DNA of 5,190 bases from Acidobacteriota bacterium (GTDB lineage: Bacteria > Acidobacteriota > Vicinamibacteria > Vicinamibacterales > Fen-181): positions 1 to 5,190 of the forward strand of contig PMKG01000026.1 of the NCBI GenBank assembly GCA_003157675.1. The letters run 5' to 3'. The notes under the pieces were generated by a model. The model worked only from the letters and a program-made list of their open reading frames with translations, ran no database searches and had not been told where the DNA came from. Shown piece by piece: positions 1 to 5,190 of the stretch. Within the stretch, counting starts at the first letter, position 1; each line of letters starts with the position of its first letter. The position numbers and the translations under genes were made by a program.

Positions 1-205
1 GCACCATGATGGCGCCGGCGTAGATGATGATCTGGATGACCGCCACGAACGGCGCGTCGAGCAGGACATAGAGTCCCGCCAGCGCCGCGAACGACGCAAT
101 GAGCAGCATCACGCTGTAGACCGGGCTGCGCTGCCCGATGACCAGCACCGACGCCGCCACCGCCACGACGGCGAACACGTAGAAGATCAGCAGTTCAGGC
201 CCCAA
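1..205 (-). CDS. nuoJ: NADH-quinone oxidoreductase subunit J, 5' part (continues past base 1)
   Basis: Membrane subunit of the proton-pumping arm of complex I. Only the first 68 codons lie in the window; the rest continues beyond base 1. The translation shows three hydrophobic segments (about residues 4-23, 28-48 and 53-68). It contains the family-typical QRSPVYSVMLLIASFAALAG and the third-helix stretch QIIIYAGAIMV, where complex I subunit J carries a conserved distorted helix. No ATG is available: the frame closes with a TGA at 214-212. I propose the TTG at 205-203, because GGGGGTGATC at 219-210 matches the extended Shine-Dalgarno consensus at 9 of 10 positions, with 9 nt between the G-run and the TTG. 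The CTG at 193 is the alternative. The proposed start overlaps the end of nuoH by 11 bp, which suggests translational coupling. It directly follows nuoH, so the usual intervening nuoI is missing. The identity is firm and the exact start less so. Confidence 0.9.
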   Translation of the reverse strand, partial: MGPELLIFYVFAVVAVAASVLVIGQRSPVYSVMLLIASFAALAGLYVLLDAPFVAVIQIIIYAGAIMV

Positions 206-1223
206 GCAGGATCACCCCCGCGGCCGTCACCAGCAGGTTCACCACGGCCAGCGGCAGCAGGATCTTCCACCCGAACTGCATAAGCTGGTCGTAGCGGTAC
301 CGCGGCAGCGTCCACCGCATCCAGATGTAGAAGAACAACAGGGCCGAGATCTTCAGCAGGAACCAGATCCAGCCGAGCGACGCGGGCAGAAACGGGCCGT
401 GCCAGCCGCCGAGGAACAGGTCGGTGGCCACCGCCGACACGGTGACCATGTTGATGTACTCGGCCAGGAAGAACATGGCGAACGCCATGCTCGAGTACTC
501 GGTGTGATAGCCGGCCACCAGTTCCTGCTCGGCCTCGGGGAAGTCGAACGGCGCGCGGTTGGTCTCGGCCACGCCAGAGATCATGTAGATCAGGAACCCC
601 ACCGGCTGCACGACGATGAACCAGCGCGGGATGAACCCGAGCCAGTAGCCGGACTGGCGGTTGACGATGTCGGTAAGCGACAGCGAGTTGGCGAGCACGA
701 GCACCGAGGCCAGGGCGAGGCCGTACGACAGCTCGTAGCTGATCATCTGCGAGGCCGACCGCAGGCCGCCGAGCAGCGAGTACTTGCTGTTCGAGCTCCA
801 CCCCGCCAGCACGATGCCGTAGACGCTCATCGACGTGATCGCGAAGACCACGAGGACGGCCACGTTCACGTCGGCGACCTGCAGCTTGATGGGCTGGTCG
901 AGCAGGCCGAAGAACGTGGTCTCGGCGCCGAACGGCACGACGGCGAAGGCCGTGAACGCGGCGGTGGCCGAGATGACCGGCGCCAGCAGGAAGAGCACCT
1001 TGTCCGCCCCGCCGGGGCGCAGCTCCTCCTTGAACATCAGCTTGATGACGTCGGCGAACGGCTGGAACAGTCCCATCGGGCCGACGCGGTTCGGCCCCTC
1101 GCGCTGCTGGATGAACGCGGCCACCTTTCGCTCGGCGTACACCATCACGGCCGACGACAGCATCAGCATCACGAAGACCGCGAAGACGAGACCGATCTGG
1201 ACGATGACAGTCAGCGATGGCAC
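195..1223 (-). CDS. nuoH: NADH-quinone oxidoreductase subunit H
   Basis: Membrane subunit that docks the peripheral arm and completes the quinone-access channel of complex I. With the GTG start at 1223 the product is 342 residues, a normal length for the family, with about eight hydrophobic helices. Signature blocks are ERKVAAFIQQREGPNRVGP (31-49) and QPFADVIKLMFKEE (54-67), then GWSSNSKYSLLGGLRSASQM (141-160) and ETNRAPFDFPEAEQELVAG (220-238). The last is the acidic loop near the quinone site. The C-terminal WMRWTLPRYRYDQLMQFGWK (301-320) is also typical. The open frame extends upstream to 1355, but that part overlaps nuoF and is Arg-rich and non-homologous. I therefore chose the GTG 5 nt after the nuoF stop, which has a GGGG run about 7 nt upstream within the nuoF tail. 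It follows nuoF directly, where nuoG normally intervenes. The identity is certain and the start is likely. Confidence 0.96.
   Translation of the reverse strand: MPSLTVIVQIGLVFAVFVMLMLSSAVMVYAERKVAAFIQQREGPNRVGPMGLFQPFADVIKLMFKEELRPGGADKVLFLLAPVISATAAFTAFAVVPFGAETTFFGLLDQPIKLQVADVNVAVLVVFAITSMSVYGIVLAGWSSNSKYSLLGGLRSASQMISYELSYGLALASVLVLANSLSLTDIVNRQSGYWLGFIPRWFIVVQPVGFLIYMISGVAETNRAPFDFPEAEQELVAGYHTEYSSMAFAMFFLAEYINMVTVSAVATDLFLGGWHGPFLPASLGWIWFLLKISALLFFYIWMRWTLPRYRYDQLMQFGWKILLPLAVVNLLVTAAGVILLGA
206..219 (-). promoter_or_regulatory. Strong ribosome binding site for a TTG-started nuoJ
   Basis: Read on the minus strand, GGGGGTGATC (219-210) is a near-complete match to the extended anti-16S sequence GGAGGTGATC and is followed by CCTGC and then TTG at 205. 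It lies inside the last codons of nuoH, where the same bases encode Gly-Val-Ile-Leu. No other plausible start in the nuoJ frame has a site this good, so this signal decides the start. The assignment is inferred from sequence complementarity only. Confidence 0.6.
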
Positions 1224-1228
1224 ACGCG

Positions 1229-2509
1229 TTACCCCATGGCTCGCCAGTCCGCCGGGCAGGTACACCGCCCCTCGCGGACGTGCGCCTCGTACTCGGCGCG
1301 GAACAGCTGAATCGTGCTGAGCACGGGCGCCACGGCGGCGTCGCCGAACGGGCACAGCGTCTTGCCGCCGATGTTCGCCGCGACGTCGTTCAGCAGGTCG
1401 ACGTCCCGCATCGAGCCCTCACCACGCTCGATCCGCCGGAGGATCTTGTACAGCCAGTCGGTCCCCTCTCGGCACGGCGTGCACTTGCCGCACGATTCGT
1501 GGCGGTAGAAGTGCAGCAGGTTCTCGGCCGCCCACACCATGCACGTCGTCTCGTCCATCACGATGACACCTGCCGACCCGAGCATCGACCCGGCCTTCAC
1601 GAGGCCGTCGAAGCTGGCCTGCGCGTCGAGCTGGTCGGGCAGGACGACCGGCGTCGACGACCCGCCCGGGATGATGGCCTTGAGACGCCGACCGCCGCGG
1701 ATGCCGCCCGCATAGCCGTAGATGAGCTCGCGCAGCGTGACCGTCATCGGCGCTTCGTACACGCCCGGCTTCTCGACGTGGCCGCTGATGCAGTAGAGCT
1801 TCGGTCCGCCGTTCTTCTCCGGTCCGAGCCCGGCGAACCACTCGGGGCCGCGCGTCAGGATGAGCGGCACGCTGGCGAGCGTCTCGACGTTGTTGATCAC
1901 CGTCGGACAGCCGTAGAGGCCGACGACGGCCGGGAACGGCGGCCGAAGTCTCGGCTGCGCCCGCTTGCCCTCGAGCGACTCGAGCAGCGCGCTCTCCTCG
2001 CCCGCCTCGTAGGCCCCCGCGCCCGGGTGCACGTAGATCTCGCAGTCGAAGCCGGAGCCGAAGATGTTCCGGCCCAGGTAGCCCCCGGCCCGCGCCGACT
2101 CGATCTCGGCTTCGAGCACGCGCTGAACGTGGGCGAACTCGCCGCGGATGTAGATGTAGGCGACCTTGGCGCCGACGGCGTAGCACCCGATGAGGCACCC
2201 CTCGAGCAGCAGGTGCGGGTTCCGCTCCATCAGCACGTGGTCCTTGAACGTGCCCGGTTCGCTCTCGTCGGCGTTGCAGCAGAGGTACTTCGGCTTCGGC
2301 GAGTCCTTCGGCACGAACTGCCACTTCATCCCGGTCGGGAAGCCGGCGCCGCCGCGGCCGCGCAGCCCCGACGCCTTGACCATGTCGATGATCCGGGCGG
2401 GCGTGAGGCCGAGTGCCTTGCGGAGCCCCTCGTAGCCGCCGCGGGCGACATAGGCCTCGAGCGTGTAGCCGTTCGGCTCGCGCACGTGGGAGGTCAGGAC
2501 TGGTTCCAT
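1229..2509 (-). CDS. nuoF: NADH-quinone oxidoreductase subunit F (NADH/FMN-binding, N3 cluster)
   Basis: Cytoplasmic subunit that oxidises NADH, holds FMN and passes electrons to the N3 [4Fe-4S] cluster. It has 426 residues, close to the usual length, and starts at the ATG at 2509 with GAGAG about 5-9 nt upstream. The glycine-rich nucleotide/FMN motif GLRGRGGAGFPTGMKW spans about 48-63. CCNADESEPGTFKDH follows at 77-91, and GAYEAGEESALLESLEGKRA at 165-184. A SLBB-type middle region contains PGGSSTPV near 281-288. The C-terminal domain has ESCGKCTPCREGT with Cys340, Cys343 and Cys346, and a fourth ligand Cys386 in TLCPFGDAA, so the full N3 ligand set is present. The product ends in RCTCPADWRAMG, a short tail with two cysteines beyond the core. 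It lies 90 nt after nuoE, separated by an inverted repeat, and 5 nt before nuoH. No nuoG is present between nuoF and nuoH. Confidence 0.98.
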   Translation of the reverse strand: MEPVLTSHVREPNGYTLEAYVARGGYEGLRKALGLTPARIIDMVKASGLRGRGGAGFPTGMKWQFVPKDSPKPKYLCCNADESEPGTFKDHVLMERNPHLLLEGCLIGCYAVGAKVAYIYIRGEFAHVQRVLEAEIESARAGGYLGRNIFGSGFDCEIYVHPGAGAYEAGEESALLESLEGKRAQPRLRPPFPAVVGLYGCPTVINNVETLASVPLILTRGPEWFAGLGPEKNGGPKLYCISGHVEKPGVYEAPMTVTLRELIYGYAGGIRGGRRLKAIIPGGSSTPVVLPDQLDAQASFDGLVKAGSMLGSAGVIVMDETTCMVWAAENLLHFYRHESCGKCTPCREGTDWLYKILRRIERGEGSMRDVDLLNDVAANIGGKTLCPFGDAAVAPVLSTIQLFRAEYEAHVREGRCTCPADWRAMG

Positions 2510-2525
2510 CGATTCTCTCGGGGCC

Positions 2526-2592
2526 GGGGATCGGGGGTCAGGGATCGGGGCTGAGCATTGCCGCGCGTCCCTGATCCCTGATCCCCGACCCC
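2526..2592. repeat. Long imperfect inverted repeat built of GGGATCA-like units, nuoE-nuoF intergenic
   Basis: The 90-nt nuoE-nuoF gap holds two complementary arms, 2526-2550 and 2569-2592. They pair over about 24 bp with one single-base bulge and two mismatches or wobbles, around an 18-nt loop (2551-2568). Each arm is internally repetitive: the right arm has CCCTGAT twice in tandem followed by CCCCGACCCC. Similar bases (GTGATCCC, 2593-2600) run right up to the nuoE stop. This is the only spacer of any size in the operon. It looks like a REP-type extragenic palindrome, and in RNA it would form a very stable hairpin between the nuoE and nuoF cistrons. A processing or stability role is a guess. 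It is not a standard terminator, because no U-run follows on the transcribed strand. The arm next to nuoF ends 16 nt before the nuoF ATG. Confidence 0.85.
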
Positions 2593-2599
2593 GTGATCC

Positions 2600-3202
2600 C
2601 TATCTCTCCACCTTCAGGTGGCATCCCGTCAGTGCCGCCGGGCCCCTGGCCTTCAGCCGATCGAGCAGCTGCGCCGCGTCCTCCGGCGACTGGCACTCCT
2701 GCCAGTACTCGTTGTTCACCATCACGACCGGCGCGCGGTCGCACGCGCCGAGGCACTCCATCTCCATCAGCGTGAACGTCCCGGTCGGATCGGTCTCGCC
2801 CACCTTGACGCCCAGCGTCTTCGAGATCTCCTGGGTAACGCGCTCCGCCCCTCGCAGCGCGCACGACAGCGTCCGGCACACCTGGATGACGTACTGGCCG
2901 ACCGGCTGGCGGAAGAACATCGCGTAGTAGGTGACCACGTCGTCGACTTCCGCCGGCGTGCACCCGATCACCTCGGCGACGTGCCGGATGGCCGACGCCG
3001 TAATGTGCCCCTGCTGTTCCTGGACGATGTAGAGCGCCGGGATGACGGCCGACCGGCGGTGCTCGGGCGGATAGTGGGCCGCGACCCGCTCGAGGCGTTC
3101 GCGGTTCGCGGGCGTGAAGGCGAACAGCTCGCCCTCGGGCCGCAACTCGCGCTGCGACACGTGCTGCCCCGACTCGTAGTGCATCTCCGGGTGGAAGCTC
3201 AC
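2600..3202 (-). CDS. nuoE: NADH-quinone oxidoreductase subunit E (N1a [2Fe-2S])
   Basis: Thioredoxin-fold [2Fe-2S] subunit of the NADH-oxidising module, partner of NuoF. The start is GTG at 3202, which shares GTGA with the nuoD stop, and GGGAG lies about 10 nt upstream. The next ATG (3184) has its purine run directly abutting and is less likely. The product is 200 residues. The helical N-terminal domain (about 27-95) contains SAVIPALYIVQEQQGHITAS and EVDDVVTYYAMFFRQPVG. The four cluster ligands are visible as VCRTLSC (Cys109, Cys114) and MECLGAC (Cys150, Cys154), the usual C-x4-C and C-x3-C pattern. The open frame reaches back to 3367, but that stretch is antisense-like Arg-rich sequence inside nuoD and is not part of the gene. 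The TAG stop at 2602-2600 is followed at once by the inverted repeat. Confidence 0.97.
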   Translation of the reverse strand: MSFHPEMHYESGQHVSQRELRPEGELFAFTPANRERLERVAAHYPPEHRRSAVIPALYIVQEQQGHITASAIRHVAEVIGCTPAEVDDVVTYYAMFFRQPVGQYVIQVCRTLSCALRGAERVTQEISKTLGVKVGETDPTGTFTLMEMECLGACDRAPVVMVNNEYWQECQSPEDAAQLLDRLKARGPAALTGCHLKVER

Positions 3203-4380
3203 CGGTCCACGTCTCCCAGCACGACGTCGATCGAGCCGATGACGGCGATCACGTCGGCGATCAGGCCCCCGACGATCAACTTCGGCAGCGCCTGGCAGGC
3301 CATCAGTGACGGCGAGCGCATCTTGACGCGCCACGTCCGGTTGGTGCCGTCCGACACGACGTAGCACCCGTGCTCGCCGCGCGGTCCCTCGACCGGCACG
3401 TACGCCTCGCCGGCCGGCACGGTGAACCCCTGCGAGTAGATCAGGAAGTGCTGAATGAGCGCTTCCATCTCCGTGTAGACCTTGTCCTTCGGCGGCGGCA
3501 CGACGCGCGGGTCGGCGGCCGCCCAGACGCCGGTCGGGCTGATGCGGTCCAGCGCCTGCCGGCAGATGCGCAGCGACTGGTGCATCTCCTCGATGCGAAC
3601 CAGGTACCGGTCGAAGACGTCCCCGACGTCGCCGACCGGCACGTCGAAGTCGTACGTCTCATAGCCGGTGTAGGGAAACGCCTTCCGCACGTCGTAGGTC
3701 GACCCGGCCGCGCGGGCGATCGGCCCGACCAGGCCGAGATCCAGCGCGTCCTTCAGCGAGATCGCCCCGACACCGCGGGCACGCTTGATGTAGATCTGGT
3801 TGTGTGTCAGCAGGTCTTCGTACTCGGCCAGCTTCGCCGGCATCCGGTCCAGGATCGCCTTCACGGCGGCGTGGAACCCTGCCGGGAGATCCTCGCGCAG
3901 GCCGCCGATCCGGATGTAGCTCGGAAACATCCGGAAGCCGGCGATGAGCTCGTTGATGTTCAGCAGCAGCTCCCGTTCGCGGAAGCAGTAGAGCATCATC
4001 GTGACGGCGCCGACTTCCATCCCGTGCGTGGCGAGCCACACGAGATGGCTGTTGAGCCGCTGCAGCTCGGCCAGGAGCACGCGGATCGTCCGCACCCGCT
4101 CGGGGATCTCGATGCCGAGCAGCTGCTCCACCGACAGCGCGTAGGCCAGGCTGTTGGACTGCGCGCTCAGGTAGTCCATCCGCTCGACCAGCGTGATGAC
4201 CTGCTGGTACTTCTTCTGCTCGATGGTCTTCTCGATCCCCGTGTGCAGGTAGCCGACCGTCGAGGCCGAGCTGACGACGTTCTCGCCGTCGAGGCGCAGC
4301 ACCAGCCGCAGCACCCCGTGCGTGCTGGGGTGCTGCGGCCCCATGTTGACGGTCATCGTCTCGGTTCGAAGCTCAGCCAT
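3199..4380 (-). CDS. nuoD: NADH-quinone oxidoreductase subunit D (49-kDa type)
   Basis: Peripheral-arm subunit that forms most of the quinone-reduction site, descended from the large subunit of [NiFe] hydrogenases. It has 393 residues from the ATG at 4380, with GGTGG 6 nt upstream. The N-terminus carries NMGPQHPSTHGVLRLVLRL. His21 and Tyr70 (in ERMDYLS) fall at the same 49-residue spacing as the quinone-binding His38 and Tyr87 of Thermus Nqo4. GYLHTGIEKTIEQKKYQQ (43-60) and the C-terminal ADVIAVIGSIDVVLGDVDR are also diagnostic. It is a stand-alone NuoD, not a NuoCD fusion. The frame stays open upstream to 4662 inside gmhA, but that sequence is unrelated. Its start overlaps the last 8 bp of gmhA and its TGA overlaps the nuoE start by 4 bp, so coupling on both sides is likely. 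Confidence 0.98.
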   Translation of the reverse strand: MAELRTETMTVNMGPQHPSTHGVLRLVLRLDGENVVSSASTVGYLHTGIEKTIEQKKYQQVITLVERMDYLSAQSNSLAYALSVEQLLGIEIPERVRTIRVLLAELQRLNSHLVWLATHGMEVGAVTMMLYCFRERELLLNINELIAGFRMFPSYIRIGGLREDLPAGFHAAVKAILDRMPAKLAEYEDLLTHNQIYIKRARGVGAISLKDALDLGLVGPIARAAGSTYDVRKAFPYTGYETYDFDVPVGDVGDVFDRYLVRIEEMHQSLRICRQALDRISPTGVWAAADPRVVPPPKDKVYTEMEALIQHFLIYSQGFTVPAGEAYVPVEGPRGEHGCYVVSDGTNRTWRVKMRSPSLMACQALPKLIVGGLIADVIAVIGSIDVVLGDVDR

Positions 4381-4966
4381 CGATGTCCACCGGTTCCCAC
4401 TCGATGAGCGCGCACAGCACGTGGAGCAGCGTCGCGTGCGCTTCCTGGACTCTCGGCGTCGACGGGGACGGCACGTGCAGGTGCACGTCCACCATCCGCC
4501 CCAGCTCGCCGCCGTCCCGGCCCGTGAGCCCGATGGTGACCAGCCCGCGGGCGCGCGCCGTCTCCACGGCGCGGAGGACGTTCGGCGACGCGCCGCTCGT
4601 CGAGATGGCGATGAGGACGTCCCCGGTTTGCCCGTGCGCCTCCACCTGGCGGGCGAACACACGGTCGAACCCGTAGTCGTTGGCGACCGCCGTCAGCACG
4701 CTCGTGTCGGTCGTCAGCGCCAGCGCCGGCCACGCCCGCCGTTCGCCCGCGAAGCGCCCGACCAGTTCGGCGGCGACATGCTGCGCGTCGGCCGCGCTTC
4801 CGCCGTTGCCGCACGCCAGCACCTTCCGGCCCGCGCGGAGCGCCGCGGCGATCGCCGCGGCCGCCGCCGGCAGCGCAGCCTGGTTCGCGCGCCGGACCCG
4901 GTCGTGAACCGCGATCGCGTCGGCGAAGGCCTCCTCGATGAGACGTGCGGCGCTGGGCATGGTCAT
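4373..4966 (-). CDS. gmhA: Phosphoheptose isomerase-like SIS-domain protein inside the nuo operon
   Basis: Single SIS-domain protein of 197 residues matching sedoheptulose-7-phosphate isomerase (GmhA). This cytoplasmic enzyme makes D-glycero-D-manno-heptose 7-phosphate for LPS core, S-layer or other heptose-containing glycans. Visible blocks are LACGNGGSAADAQHVAAELV (50-69), LTTDTSVLTAVANDYGFDRV (84-103), LIAISTSGASPNVLRAV (118-134), TIGLTGRDGG (144-153) and PSTPRVQEAH (168-177). Residues His63, Glu67, Gln174 and His182 match the zinc-binding and catalytic set of E. coli GmhA (His61, Glu65, Gln172, His180) in spacing. That favours a working isomerase over a DiaA-like regulator. The start is ATG at 4966, with GAGG 4 nt upstream; a second ATG at 4960 has the same GAGG at 10 nt. 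It begins 6 nt after nuoC and overlaps nuoD by 8 bp, so it is an integral cistron of the operon. Its G/C-rich codon use resembles its neighbours. The substrate is inferred from the family. Confidence 0.93.
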   Translation of the reverse strand: MTMPSAARLIEEAFADAIAVHDRVRRANQAALPAAAAAIAAALRAGRKVLACGNGGSAADAQHVAAELVGRFAGERRAWPALALTTDTSVLTAVANDYGFDRVFARQVEAHGQTGDVLIAISTSGASPNVLRAVETARARGLVTIGLTGRDGGELGRMVDVHLHVPSPSTPRVQEAHATLLHVLCALIEWEPVDIDG

Positions 4967-4972
4967 CGTGCC

Positions 4973-5190
4973 TCAGTGCCCCGATCGCGTCGAGCCGCCC
5001 CGCGCATCGCGGTCGGCGGCGATCCGGGCGCTGAACTCCTGCTCGGTCAGCTGCAGCGGCTCGTACACTTTCGGCGTCATCGTGATCTGCACCGGGTAGT
5101 CCTTGCGCAGCGGGTGCCCTTCCCAATCGTCCGGCATCATGATGCGCCGCAGGTCCGGGTGATTCCGGAAGCGGATGCCGAACAGGTCGA
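4973..5190 (-). CDS. nuoC: NADH-quinone oxidoreductase subunit C, 3' part (5' end outside window)
   Basis: Peripheral-arm (30-kDa type) subunit that packs against NuoD in the connecting part of complex I. Only the last 71 codons plus the TGA (4975-4973) are in the window; the beginning lies beyond 5190. The visible sequence opens with DLFGIRFRNHPDLRRI and continues with MMPDDWEGHPLRKDYPV, the strongly conserved family signature. About 40 further residues follow, ending in a polar, probably flexible tail (RDARGGSTRSGH). The separate stop shows that NuoC is not fused to NuoD here. The next cistron is gmhA, 6 nt downstream, not nuoD as usual. The identity is certain from the signature. The reading frame was translated by hand from the complement of 5190-4973. 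Confidence 0.95.
   Translation of the reverse strand, partial: DLFGIRFRNHPDLRRIMMPDDWEGHPLRKDYPVQITMTPKVYEPLQLTEQEFSARIAADRDARGGSTRSGH

Noticed and set aside
399..1310. 303-codon open frame on the plus strand opposite nuoH
   Set aside because: It is dominated by Arg, His, Glu and Asp, as expected from the complement of a hydrophobic membrane-protein gene, and has no independent support.
1217..2554. 445-codon open frame on the plus strand opposite nuoF
   Set aside because: It is Arg/Ala/Val/Leu/His-rich with no recognisable domain and exactly mirrors nuoF. This is the usual antisense shadow of a GC-rich gene, and nuoF itself is unambiguous.
2538..2558. Tiny open frame (ATG in the hairpin loop, six codons and TGA) before nuoF
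   Set aside because: There is no convincing ribosome binding site of its own, and it is made of repeat sequence; it is most likely chance.
2526..2592. Rho-independent terminator between nuoE and nuoF
   Set aside because: The stem is strong, but no U-rich tract follows on the minus-strand transcript. The bases after it are GC-rich and lead into the nuoF ribosome binding site.
3203..3367. Possible N-terminal extension of NuoE into nuoD
   Set aside because: It is an Arg/Asp-rich out-of-frame reading of nuoD. The GTG at 3202 forms a GTGA junction and gives a normal family length.
3370..4407. 345-codon open frame on the plus strand opposite nuoD
   Set aside because: Composition is typical of a shadow frame and there are no family motifs. 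The minus strand encodes a full, conserved NuoD.
4381..4662. Possible N-terminal extension of NuoD reaching into gmhA
   Set aside because: The extension is low-complexity Arg/Ser/Thr-rich sequence from the wrong frame of gmhA. The ATG at 4380 has a good ribosome binding site and matches the family N-terminus.
4373..4966. gmhA as a recently transferred mobile cargo gene
   Set aside because: No insertion sequence, direct repeats or tRNA remnants flank it, and its G/C-rich third positions look like its neighbours. Any insertion is old or has been ameliorated.

Overview
The window is the middle of a respiratory complex I (NADH:quinone oxidoreductase, nuo) operon. Every supported gene lies on the minus strand, so transcription runs from 5190 towards 1. 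In that direction the order is nuoC (3' part), a gmhA-type sugar-phosphate isomerase, nuoD, nuoE, nuoF, nuoH and nuoJ (5' part). The DNA is very GC-rich, as shown by strong G/C third positions, GTG and TTG starts, and long open shadow frames on the other strand. The protein sequences, the GC content and the GGGATCA-type tandem/inverted repeat between nuoE and nuoF fit a soil or environmental Gram-negative-type bacterium. Acidobacteriota (Vicinamibacteria-like) is my best guess, but it is an impression and not a demonstrated placement.

Layout along transcription: the C-terminal 71 residues of NuoC (5190-4973) are followed after 6 nt by gmhA (4966-4373). The end of gmhA overlaps the nuoD start by 8 bp. 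nuoD (4380-3199) overlaps nuoE (3202-2600) through a GTGA junction. A 90-nt gap holds a long imperfect inverted repeat. nuoF (2509-1229) follows, then nuoH (GTG start, 1223-195) after only 5 nt. nuoJ (TTG start proposed, 205 to beyond base 1) overlaps the end of nuoH by 11 bp. The spacing indicates one transcript with translational coupling at most junctions. No promoter, terminator, RNA gene, mobile element or CRISPR array is visible.

NuoE and NuoF form the NADH-oxidising tip (FMN, N1a and N3 clusters). NuoC and NuoD form part of the connecting arm, and NuoD supplies most of the quinone site. NuoH is the membrane subunit that completes the quinone channel, and NuoJ belongs to the proton-pumping arm.

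Two departures from the usual nuoA-N order stand out. A complete, apparently active-site-intact phosphoheptose isomerase gene is inserted between nuoC and nuoD. In addition, nuoG and nuoI, which encode the large Fe-S subunit and the 2x[4Fe-4S] subunit, are both absent from their normal places (F-G-H and H-I-J) with no remnant. These subunits must be encoded elsewhere if this complex is to pass electrons from NADH to quinone. No clearly undescribed defence or mobile system is present; the unusual operon composition is the main point of interest.
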